Below are positions 9,554-16,652 of a stretch of DNA of 64,000 bases, one piece after another. The notes under the pieces are model-generated. The model had not been told where the DNA came from. It did no database searches and saw nothing but the letters and a program-made list of their open reading frames with translations. The stretch's first letter is position 1; every line of letters begins with the position of its first letter. The translations under genes were made by a program, and so were the position numbers. Source of the DNA: Pedobacter cryoconitis (GTDB taxonomy: Bacteria > Bacteroidota > Bacteroidia > Sphingobacteriales > Sphingobacteriaceae); the NCBI RefSeq assembly GCF_001590605.1, contig NZ_CP014504.1, positions 3,286,001 through 3,350,000 on the forward strand. The letters run 5' to 3'.

Positions 9554-11494
9554 TTATGATTCGGATATTACCCCTGAATAGTTGTACTCTGATATTGTAC
9601 CCATCTCCATTTTATAAACCTTGTTGGCCATATCAAAATACTTATCATCGTGTGTAATGACTATCAACAGTTTTCCTTCATCCCTCATTTTCTTTAGCAA
9701 CTGGTTATAAAAGAAATCTTTAAAATCAGGATCCAGATCGGCTGCACATTCATCAAAAAAGTAAATTGGACGATCTTCTAAATACGATTTTAAAATAGCC
9801 AATCGTTTACGCTGACCTTTTGAAAGATCTATTGTGGTGTAAGCCCCATCTTTGATTTGAACTTTGTTTGATAAACCAAACATATCCAACCACTCGTAGA
9901 CTTGGCTTAACCGCTCAGGGTTAATACCATAGATTTTTTTGAATAAATAAAAGTCACTGAAAATAACTGAGAAATATTCACCCAATATATTTGAGTCCGT
10001 CTTTTTACCATTAATTAATATATGTCCTGAATCAGGTGCATAAAGGCCAGTCAGAAGCTTTAGAAAAGTTGTTTTACCACTACCATTTCCTCCTATTATA
10101 AAAACAATATCTCCTTGATTAACTTCGAAATTGATAGGACCTATACCATAAGATATATCGTCCACATTTCCATTGATCTGATAATTGTAATAAACGTCCT
10201 TTATCTGTAATTTATCAACCGTTGATACTCTTATACTCTCCTTACTTTCTAAATAAAGCTCTTCCTTTGTATCCGCTTCACCAAGAAAATTCTGTATCCT
10301 TTTCCATGAAATCTTTGCGTTAATTATTCTTGGTATTCCCGCGATAATATTGCTGAAAGGCCCCCACAAAAACAAGGTTGCAATTACATAAGTGGTGATA
10401 AGTTGTTTCTCAAAGTGAAGAATAAAAGGGAGAACCAAACAAGAAATACCGATAGCTACAGTAAAAGAGATCTCCGATAAAAGTGTCTTGTTTACATCTA
10501 TATAAGTAGCTTTAAGCTGAGCCTGATAAAACGTAGAACTTCTTTCCTCCATGTCCTTACCATATTCATCACGTTGTACTTGATGGAGAACCAATTCTTT
10601 AAAACCATTAATTAAACCTACCACAAGGTTCGTAAACTCTTCTCTTTTAGTCCTTGAAAAATTCCAGGCTCTGGTTAACGGGCCTCCCATGAAACTATAA
10701 AGCACAAATATGAATCCTATCGATCCTAAAAGTGTTAATGTACTGTACAGGTTTAATGAGAAAAGGTAGACGAATACTAAAGTTGCTGTAACTACATTTG
10801 TAAAAATGTGAATTGCTACTTGTGAGAAAAAGAATATTGACCCAATATCATCATTTAAAATAGTATAAATCCTGCCGCTTTTAATGTTTTCAAATTTTCT
10901 ATAAGAAAACTTAAAGACCTTATTGAATACCATCATATTAAACTCCTGTGCCATTTCAGCTCCTAAATACGCTGTTTTTCTTTTACTTATTCTTATAGTT
11001 ACTACATATGAATAAGTAGCTAAGGCAAAGAAAATCAATGAATATCTGACATCCATGCCACCATTAACAAATTGACTCACAATACTCACAATAAATGAGT
11101 TAGCTATCCCTGGAATAAATGAGACAAGAATTAAGGATGAAATTATATTATGGAATTTATTTACATGCGGAAAAAAAAGCGTGGTTCTTGTAATAAAGTA
11201 AAAAACAGTAATTATCAGGCCTAATTGAATAACAGAATTTTGGACTACTTCATAATTTGGTGATTTAATTGACCAAAAATTTTCATTGTATAATGCAATT
11301 GGAAGAAAATATAACGCTATAAATAAGGGAGTTACGGCTAAAAACCCTAATAAATAATTATAGAAGTTTTTCGAAGAAAAATCCTTTTTTCGCTTCTTTC
11401 GTAAAAGCTGGGTAAACGCAACTACTGAATAAGTAACGCCTATTAAAGCGATAATTATTCCTAAAACATGAATCTTAAAAACAGCATTTTCCAT
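9554..11494 (-). CDS. PvdE/SyrD-type cyclic-peptide ABC exporter (fused membrane and ATPase domains)
   Basis: The protein has 646 residues: hydrophobic helices up to about residue 385, then an ATPase domain with Walker A GGNGSGKTT (about 466-474), signature LSKGQRKRLA (about 556), Walker B IYFFDECAADLDP (about 572-584) and H-loop VITHD. The signature and Walker B text match the PvdE/YojI/SyrD family, which exports siderophores and lipopeptides from cytoplasm to periplasm. It is about 100 residues longer than the usual 550, because of extra hydrophobic helices at the N-terminus before the standard membrane domain. It lies inside the biosynthetic operon between the SbnB-like gene and the PKS, so I infer it exports the cluster product. 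Confidence 0.9.
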   Translation of the reverse strand: MENAVFKIHVLGIIIALIGVTYSVVAFTQLLRKKRKKDFSSKNFYNYLLGFLAVTPLFIALYFLPIALYNENFWSIKSPNYEVVQNSVIQLGLIITVFYFITRTTLFFPHVNKFHNIISSLILVSFIPGIANSFIVSIVSQFVNGGMDVRYSLIFFALATYSYVVTIRISKRKTAYLGAEMAQEFNMMVFNKVFKFSYRKFENIKSGRIYTILNDDIGSIFFFSQVAIHIFTNVVTATLVFVYLFSLNLYSTLTLLGSIGFIFVLYSFMGGPLTRAWNFSRTKREEFTNLVVGLINGFKELVLHQVQRDEYGKDMEERSSTFYQAQLKATYIDVNKTLLSEISFTVAIGISCLVLPFILHFEKQLITTYVIATLFLWGPFSNIIAGIPRIINAKISWKRIQNFLGEADTKEELYLESKESIRVSTVDKLQIKDVYYNYQINGNVDDISYGIGPINFEVNQGDIVFIIGGNGSGKTTFLKLLTGLYAPDSGHILINGKKTDSNILGEYFSVIFSDFYLFKKIYGINPERLSQVYEWLDMFGLSNKVQIKDGAYTTIDLSKGQRKRLAILKSYLEDRPIYFFDECAADLDPDFKDFFYNQLLKKMRDEGKLLIVITHDDKYFDMANKVYKMEMGTISEYNYSGVISES

Positions 11495-11547
11495 TTTAAA
11501 TTGTTTAGAATTATTTATATTTTTTTGTTAAATGAGCACACTAAAGC

Positions 11548-11571
11548 GTACCAGATAAAATTCTCTGGTAC
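11548..11571 (-). other. Intercistronic hairpin between the SbnB-like and ABC exporter genes
   Basis: A perfect 8-bp inverted repeat, GTACCAGA and TCTGGTAC, is separated by 8 nt in the 114-bp gap. No T-run follows on either strand, so it is not a standard terminator. It may be an mRNA-processing or stability element inside the long operon. Confidence 0.35.
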
Positions 11572-11608
11572 CCAGTTTAATTATAGCTTGACTAGCTATT
11601 GTAAAAAA

Positions 11609-12580
11609 TTAATCTTCAAGTAAGAGGCCTGCATTAGCTTCCTGAGCTAACTTTAGAAAATTATCGGCCATTGCGATATCAAAAACAGCCATACCCATTG
11701 GATTAAACATGACTGGCTGATTTTCAGTTAAAGAAGCAAAAAAGTCTTTTGTAAAAACATCCTGAATCTCTTTAACATCAGCTTTTTGTAATCCATTAAC
11801 TTTATGGAATACTTCTATATCTGTATTTTCCCGGCATACTTCTTCCCAATTATCAACAATTATAGTCTTGGCAAACCACGGAAATACATCAGGTTTATAG
11901 TCACGTAATGAAACATTTAAATGAAGAGAGCCGTCTTTAGGCTTTTTATCTATGTAACATTCTTTCGAAGCTGTGCAAGTAATAAAGATATCCGCCTCAG
12001 AATAAACTTGTTCCCAATTTTCAGCGATAATTGCCTTTGCGCTGATATCACCAGGAATTGATTCTTTCTGAATCGTGTTTTTATCATATAATAAGACTTT
12101 GCCAATGCGATCACCCAGTAACTGATTACACATACTCAAATGATGCTGACCTATAGGCCCAAAACCAATAATCCCTATTTTTAGATTTGCAGATTTTCTT
12201 TGCTCCATAAACTGCTTAATTATAAATCCACTTACTGAAGCCGTTCTGATTGCAGAAATAGATCCACTATTTATAATACCAACTGGCACACCTGTATCTG
12301 CTTCATTCAATACAATTACGCTATGTGCTCTTGCCAATCCCTTATGTATATTATCTGGAAAACTTGCTATCCATTTAATGCCAGCCTTATTAATGTTTCC
12401 ACCTACAAATGCAGGCATAGCAATAATTCTATTTTTGGCATCACCATAACGTAAGTATGGTTTTATAGGTTGTACTGTACTATTTAAACGTAAACACGCT
12501 ATGGTATCAATTATTACCTGGATATTATTATCCCAGCTTATGTTTAGTTTTTTTATTATTTCGTCATTCAAATATATCAT
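11609..12580 (-). CDS. sbnB: SbnB-like N-(amino-carboxyethyl)-glutamate dehydrogenase (2,3-diaminopropionate pathway)
   Basis: This 323-residue member of the ornithine cyclodeaminase/mu-crystallin family has its NAD-binding motif GFGPIG at residues 139-144 (context IGIIGFGPIGQHHL). In staphyloferrin B biosynthesis, SbnB oxidatively cleaves the adduct made by SbnA from O-phosphoserine and glutamate, giving L-2,3-diaminopropionate and 2-oxoglutarate. The same gene pair occurs in viomycin, capreomycin and zwittermicin clusters. Here it starts 30 bp after the SbnA-like gene, in the expected order, and is followed by the exporter. The pairing makes the function likely. A plain ornithine cyclodeaminase is the alternative if the gene is viewed alone. 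Confidence 0.88.
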   Translation of the reverse strand: MIYLNDEIIKKLNISWDNNIQVIIDTIACLRLNSTVQPIKPYLRYGDAKNRIIAMPAFVGGNINKAGIKWIASFPDNIHKGLARAHSVIVLNEADTGVPVGIINSGSISAIRTASVSGFIIKQFMEQRKSANLKIGIIGFGPIGQHHLSMCNQLLGDRIGKVLLYDKNTIQKESIPGDISAKAIIAENWEQVYSEADIFITCTASKECYIDKKPKDGSLHLNVSLRDYKPDVFPWFAKTIIVDNWEEVCRENTDIEVFHKVNGLQKADVKEIQDVFTKDFFASLTENQPVMFNPMGMAVFDIAMADNFLKLAQEANAGLLLED

Positions 12581-12610
12581 CTTGTAGTCTGCCAGATTTT
12601 AGAATAGTTA

Positions 12611-13585
12611 TTAAACCGATATGGATTCTGAATTGTATGCCGTTACCATTTTCCTCCAGTCGTCATTATATATTGTACTTATATACCTCTCCCCTTTATC
12701 TGCAAACACACACATTATATTAACCGGTTTATCAACTGCGTTTGCTTTAAAATATTTCCTTACAGCAGCGTGAACAGATCCCGATGATCCGCCAACAAAT
12801 AAATTATGCTTTTCAAGTAATTCTCTGCAAGAATCCATAGTCTCATATTCATCTACCGTTACTACATCATCTATTTTTGCAGAACCAAGTATAGCTGGTC
12901 TGATGCTTGATCCTATTCCCGGAATAAATCGTTTACGGGATTCACCACCGAAGATTACAGATCCTTCAACGTCAACAGCAATGATTTTCGAGTTTGGATA
13001 TTTTTCTTTTACTCTTTGCGATACACCTGTAATTGTTCCTCCAGAACTCACTCCCATAAATAAATAATCCAACTGCTGTCTTGGAATTTCAAAACAAATT
13101 TCATTTCCCAGCGAATTATAATATGCCTCAGCATTTAAAGGATTTTCATACTGATTAATCCAATAAATATTTTCGGATTTCTGAATTATTTCATTTACTT
13201 TTTTTAGTCTGTTTAGTAAATATCCTCCACGCTCATCTGGTTCTGTAATACAAATCACTTCGGCCCCCTGTAATCTGATCAACATCTCATTCACGGGCAG
13301 GGTGGTTTTATCAATGACACAAATAAACTTCAGGCCTTTCTGCTTTGTATAGGCCGATAATGCAACTCCAAAGTTACCAGACGAAGATTCTATGATGGTT
13401 GTATCCTTATCTATCAATCCCCTATTTAATAAACTATTCAGAATGTAAATAGCAGCGCGATCCTTAACGCTACCAGTAGGATTGTAAAACTCCAACTTTG
13501 CAAAGACATTCAAATTCGACTCTTCCTCATTTCTAAGTGCGATCAGAGGAGTATTACCAACTTTATCTAAGATGTTATTTATCAT
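12611..13585 (-). CDS. sbnA: SbnA-like PLP enzyme, 2,3-diaminopropionate biosynthesis
   Basis: This 324-residue fold-type II PLP enzyme is related to cysteine synthase. The cofactor lysine is Lys41 in GSVKDRAA. The substrate loop reads SSSGNFG, as in SbnA, where cysteine synthases have TSGNTG, and the phosphate-binding loop is SSGGTITG. SbnA replaces the phosphate of O-phospho-L-serine with the amino group of glutamate. It is the first biosynthetic gene of the minus-strand operon and directly precedes the SbnB-like partner. I infer L-2,3-diaminopropionate is a building block of the product, and a likely substrate for the divergent carbamoyltransferase. Confidence 0.9.
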   Translation of the reverse strand: MINNILDKVGNTPLIALRNEEESNLNVFAKLEFYNPTGSVKDRAAIYILNSLLNRGLIDKDTTIIESSSGNFGVALSAYTKQKGLKFICVIDKTTLPVNEMLIRLQGAEVICITEPDERGGYLLNRLKKVNEIIQKSENIYWINQYENPLNAEAYYNSLGNEICFEIPRQQLDYLFMGVSSGGTITGVSQRVKEKYPNSKIIAVDVEGSVIFGGESRKRFIPGIGSSIRPAILGSAKIDDVVTVDEYETMDSCRELLEKHNLFVGGSSGSVHAAVRKYFKANAVDKPVNIMCVFADKGERYISTIYNDDWRKMVTAYNSESISV

Positions 13586-13809
13586 ATGTATTATTTTTCA
13601 TAAGTGATGTTCTTTGCATTTTATAATTTGACCGTTTACAACGCTATAGATGGTAAGTTTAAACAGTTACTTACGTACGATATCAAGCGTGAAAGTAATT
13701 CCACGTGAATTGTATTCTTATTAATTAAGATTTTACGCCTATTTTAAGATAGACTATTCAAAAAGAGGAAGAAAAAGATTAGAGAGGAAGCGTTATCTAC
13801 CAAAAAAAG

Positions 13810-14142
13810 CTAGGAAGCTATGGCATTGTGGGTTAATAGGTTGGCTGGGATTGTAGCAATAATATCTTGTTGTAAAGAGTCTATGCCAAAGCAAACCAAA
13901 ACTTCATTTTGGCTGTTTACCCTTAAAATTTCGCATTCTAAACTATATAGTGATCCATAGGAGATTTTCATAGCGTCAACAACTTTTAAAACTTTACTTT
14001 TTTTATGATCACTCCATTGTCTTTCAGACGCTTTTTGTGGCAAAAATGATTCCATCAAAGCCTCTTTCAGTAAATCATTAATTTTTCTTTCATACCGCGA
14101 CTTGACATATAATATATACCAGCCATTATAGTTATTATTCAT
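13810..14142 (-). CDS. Shortened NusG-like (UpxY/LoaP-type) transcription antiterminator
   Basis: The protein has only 110 residues. The N-terminal part (GWYILYVKSRYERKINDLL, then FLPQ and RQWSDHKKSK, residues 7-48) is the first half of the NusG N-terminal domain. The C-terminal part (ISYGSLYSLECEIL to DIIATIPANLL) is a KOW domain. Specialized NusG paralogues are usually near 170 residues; about 55 residues between the RQWSDHKK motif and the KOW domain are absent, including the usual PLFPGYVFV stretch. The frame stays open across the junction. Such factors (UpxY, LoaP, TaA) often sit first in long polysaccharide or polyketide operons and let polymerase read through. This gene is first in that position, 224 bp before the SbnA-like gene. 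Whether so short a form works is open. Confidence 0.75.
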   Translation of the reverse strand: MNNNYNGWYILYVKSRYERKINDLLKEALMESFLPQKASERQWSDHKKSKVLKVVDAMKISYGSLYSLECEILRVNSQNEVLVCFGIDSLQQDIIATIPANLLTHNAIAS

Positions 14143-14397
14143 TATAGGAAAGTGTGTTGTTTGGTTTTTAGATATAGCTATGCTATTCTAAGTCACACTG
14201 ATAGAAATTCTTGGAAGAAAAACAAGCAGAATGCCTTAATAGTAATTTCGTATATACTACAGAAATATAAGATCGAATATACATTTATTATTATCAAATA
14301 AAATAAAAACACTATCAAATTTTTATTTTATTTATTAACATAATCATATATCCTTAAAATATAAATAAATTTCATAATTCAATTTAATTTAGTGATA

Positions 14398-14405
14398 TAA
14401 GTTTG
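14398..14405 (+). promoter_or_regulatory. Putative promoter -7 element (copy A)
   Basis: TAAGTTTG fits the Bacteroidota -7 consensus TAnnTTTG. It lies 80 bp before the dead ATG at 14485 and aligns with TACTTTTG in copy B, so the element is kept in both repeats. No good -33 TTG is visible. Confidence 0.4.
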
Positions 14406-14484
14406 ATTGTTATTTTTCCTGAATTTAATAAAACCATGGATTAACATTGACATAAAGAGTATTAATTAACATAATAAACACAAT

Positions 14485-14571
14485 ATGATAACAAAAAGAT
14501 AACACACTATTTTATTGAAGAATTTTTCTGAAGAAAAGGTTACTCGATTAGACTAAAATAAGCTTTCTTAT
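14485..14571 (+). pseudogene. Remnant of a second carbamoyltransferase gene (5' end only)
   Basis: From the ATG at 14485 the codons align one for one with those from the intact start at 15085: M-I-T-K-R-stop-H-T-I against M-I-T-N-R-R-H-L-I, later F-S-E-E against L-S-D-Q, and L-S-Y at 14563 against L-S-Y at 15163. Codon 6 (CGA in the intact gene) is TAA and another TAA follows at codon 24. Similarity fades after about 30 codons. The divergence is at protein level too, so this is an old paralogue fragment. Confidence 0.75.
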
Positions 14572-14689
14572 ATAATTTTTTATTACCGAACAAGCTGTAC
14601 TTCATACTATATAAATACTTAAAATGATTAAAAACAAGTCCTATTTAAGCAAATCAAAAAATATTTTCAGCGCCGGAATTTGACAGAAA

Positions 14690-14737
14690 AGACCTACCAG
14701 CTATTACAATTTATAAGCTATTATAATTATTATTCGG
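14690..14737 (-). pseudogene. Remnant of a second NusG-like gene (5' end only)
   Basis: On the minus strand from 14737 the codons read (CCG)-N-N-N-Y-N-S-L-stop, against M-N-N-N-Y-N-G-W-Y in the intact gene starting at 14142. The start codon is CCG instead of ATG and codon 9 is TAA instead of TAT. Similarity becomes doubtful after about 15 codons. With the carbamoyltransferase remnant facing it, this marks a lost head-to-head gene pair. Confidence 0.6.
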
Positions 14738-15171
14738 GATCGGTAATTTGAGTATTTGACTTTCAGATACAGCTCTTCTATTCTGAGTGACACTGATAAG
14801 AATTCTTGATAGAAAAAAACAGAAGACTTGATATCAATTTCGTTTAAAACACACAAACTGATCGTATAATATACATTTATTATTGTTAATAATAAAAAAT
14901 TAAATACTATCAATTTGTTATTTTTATATATAAATGTAATCCTATATCTTTATAATAGAAAAAAATTTCACTAATTTGATTCAGCCTATTGATACTTTTG
15001 CTATTTCTAAAATTTGCATTTAAATACCCCCCCCTTAAACTAATATTAAAAACCAACAGTATTAACTTACAGAATAAACATAATATGATAACAAATAGAC
15101 GACACCTTATCTCATTAAATACTCTTTCTGACCAAGAGCTTTCTCAATTGGTTCATCGCGGGTTATCTTAT
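14716..15171. repeat. Divergent-promoter tandem duplication, copy B
   Basis: This is the counterpart of copy A. It starts in the decayed NusG-like 5' end and runs through an AT-rich promoter region into the first 29 codons of the intact carbamoyltransferase gene. About 145 bp separate the two copies (14572-14715). Apart from the faint edges of the two gene remnants I see nothing clear in that spacer. Confidence 0.8.
14993..15000 (+). promoter_or_regulatory. Putative promoter -7 element of the carbamoyltransferase gene (copy B)
   Basis: TACTTTTG fits TAnnTTTG and lies 85 bp before the ATG at 15085. Its position matches the copy A element. The -33 region is weak. Confidence 0.4.
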
Positions 15172-16026
15172 GCAAATGGTGTTATAAAAGACCACTTACC
15201 CTTGCAAGGATTAATCATCGGAATTTATTTCCGCAAGACATCAACCCGCACAAGAACTTCATTCTCTTCTGCAGCCTTACGCTTAGGTGCTCAGATTATA
15301 TCTTATGGTCCGAATGATTTACAGGAAAATACAGGAGAAACGCTTCAAGACACAGCAAAAGTTCTTTCAATGATGTTAGATGGCGTAGTAGCAAGAACTG
15401 CTGGCACTCAAAAAGAAATGGAAACAATTGCTTCATATGAGAATATGGCGGTTATTAACGCAATGACTGAAAATGAACACCCAACACAAGCTTTAGCTGA
15501 CCTTACCACGATGCTACAACACTTTGGCAATCTTTCAGGCTTGCGCATTTTATATTTGGGTGAAGGAAATAATACTGCAACTGCTTTGGCTTTATCTGTT
15601 CCAAGATTTCATGGTACACAATTATTTTTTCGTACTCCCCCAGGATATGGTATACCAGAAGAAACACTACTATCTGCACAAAGACAAGCAGAAATACATG
15701 GATCTATAGTAGAAGAGCAACATGACATGGAAAATCTTCCCGAAAACATCGATGTAATTTACACTACCAGATGGCAAACTACCGGCACAACTAAAATAGA
15801 TGTAAATTGGAAGGAGATTTTTGAGCCATTTAAAGTTTCTCAAAAATTACTGGACAAATATCCGAATGCAATATTTATGCATGATTTACCCGCACACCGA
15901 GATGAAGAAGTTGATGCCTCAGTTCTGGACGGCCCCAGAAGTATTGCTTTCAAGCAAGCTGGCAATAAATTACATAGCGCTTGCGCTGTGTTAGAATGGT
16001 GTCTGAATCCGACCGATTTAATTTAG
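15085..16026 (+). CDS. Carbamoyltransferase, OTC superfamily, likely secondary-metabolite type
   Basis: The protein has 313 residues. Carbamoyl-phosphate motifs are intact: STRTR at 53-57 and HPTQ at 132-135. The amino-substrate motifs differ from ornithine carbamoyltransferase: HCLP is HDLP (266-269) and the SMG loop region reads YTTRWQTTG. The family transfers a carbamoyl group to an amine to make a ureido product. Beside an SbnA/SbnB pair, the likely acceptor is 2,3-diaminopropionate, giving 3-ureidoalanine, as proposed for viomycin- and zwittermicin-type clusters; this is inference. An upstream in-frame ATG at 14989 would add 32 residues, but homology begins at 15085 and the repeat copy aligns from the same ATG. 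It is divergent from the operon and shares its control region. Confidence 0.88.
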   Translation: MITNRRHLISLNTLSDQELSQLVHRGLSYANGVIKDHLPLQGLIIGIYFRKTSTRTRTSFSSAALRLGAQIISYGPNDLQENTGETLQDTAKVLSMMLDGVVARTAGTQKEMETIASYENMAVINAMTENEHPTQALADLTTMLQHFGNLSGLRILYLGEGNNTATALALSVPRFHGTQLFFRTPPGYGIPEETLLSAQRQAEIHGSIVEEQHDMENLPENIDVIYTTRWQTTGTTKIDVNWKEIFEPFKVSQKLLDKYPNAIFMHDLPAHRDEEVDASVLDGPRSIAFKQAGNKLHSACAVLEWCLNPTDLI

Positions 16027-16042
16027 CTATTGGGCATAAACT

Positions 16043-16075
16043 AAAAAAGCCGTTTTTCTCTAAAGAAGAACGGCT
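16043..16075 (-). terminator. Hairpin terminator, minus-strand orientation, downstream of the carbamoyltransferase gene
   Basis: An 11-bp stem (one G-U pair) at 16048-16058 and 16065-16075 has a 6-nt loop. Read on the minus strand it is followed by TTTTTT, the form of an intrinsic terminator. It stops transcripts arriving from the right and may also act at the end of the plus-strand carbamoyltransferase gene, 17 bp after its stop codon. Confidence 0.6.
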
Positions 16076-16266
16076 GATGCGTAATCTTATTTCATCAGGA
16101 GAAATTATCAGATTTTGTATTACAATTAATACTAAATCTACAGTTCATAGTTACAAATTAAATAAAAATAAAACTATCAAATAATAAAATCCTGATTGGC
16201 ACAATGGGGTATTGACCTGATCGTAACATCATGCTACAACAATCACCCTCCAGATTGCAAATTAAC

Positions 16267-16575
16267 GCAACTCTGCTTATATTCGGAATAAGCATATCCA
16301 TTTCATGCAGCAAACATAGTACCTGTATTCTTTAGTGAAGGCGGCAGACTTAAAGGAATATCTGCTTCAGCTGCTATTCCTGCAATAAGCACCAGGGGCT
16401 ATGCGTGCCAGCTTGCCGGAACCGCACTTCTCGGATTTATTGCCTGCCATTTTTCTCTGACCTACTGGCCTTTACTGGAATATTATTGTTAAGTGTCGCC
16501 CTGGTATATATTATCATGATCCCAAAACGGACACAGATAAAAACTTGTTTCTCTTTTCAGAAAATCAATTTATAG
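16267..16575 (+). pseudogene. Remnant of an MFS transporter (C-terminal part, frameshifted)
   Basis: Translated pieces read ATLLIFGISISISC, then ANIVPVFFSEGGRLKGISAS through GYACQLAGTALLGFIA (16310-16468), then FTGILLLSVALVYIIMIP (16471-16575). Together they match the last helices of a major facilitator transporter. The pieces lie in different frames, with shifts near 16310 and 16470, and nothing supports the N-terminal two thirds. The remnant fills most of the 626-bp gap between carbamoyltransferase and AraC genes. Confidence 0.7.
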
Positions 16576-16652
16576 CCTCTTTCCTGAGCTTCATTTCTCA
16601 AAATCCCTGTTAGTACTATATAGGAGCCATGTAAGATTCCGAAATTGTTGAT

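Larger units (their letters stand above)
14121..14571. repeat. Divergent-promoter tandem duplication, copy A
   Basis: Copy A starts inside the first codons of the NusG-like gene, crosses its upstream region and ends in a decayed copy of the carbamoyltransferase 5' end. It aligns with copy B at a constant offset (595 bp on the left, 600 bp on the right). By eye about 70 percent of bases match. Shared blocks include ATACATTTATTATT and ATGATAACA. Confidence 0.8.

Noticed and set aside
14704..14913. A 69-residue reading frame on the minus strand in the repeat region
   Set aside because: It runs across repeat copy B, is low-complexity and hydrophobic because of AT-rich DNA, and has no counterpart in copy A.
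14989..15084. N-terminal extension of the carbamoyltransferase from an upstream ATG
   Set aside because: The 32 extra residues do not fit the family. The repeat homology at codon level starts at 15085, and the ATG at 14989 lies partly on the likely promoter element.
14143..15084. CRISPR array or insertion sequence as explanation for the repeats
   Set aside because: There are only two long diverged copies, with no short regular units, no terminal inverted repeats and no transposase. The repeat contents match the flanking gene ends.
15981..16184. A 67-residue plus-strand frame after the carbamoyltransferase
   Set aside because: It overlaps the gene end and spans the terminator hairpin; there is no homology-like pattern.
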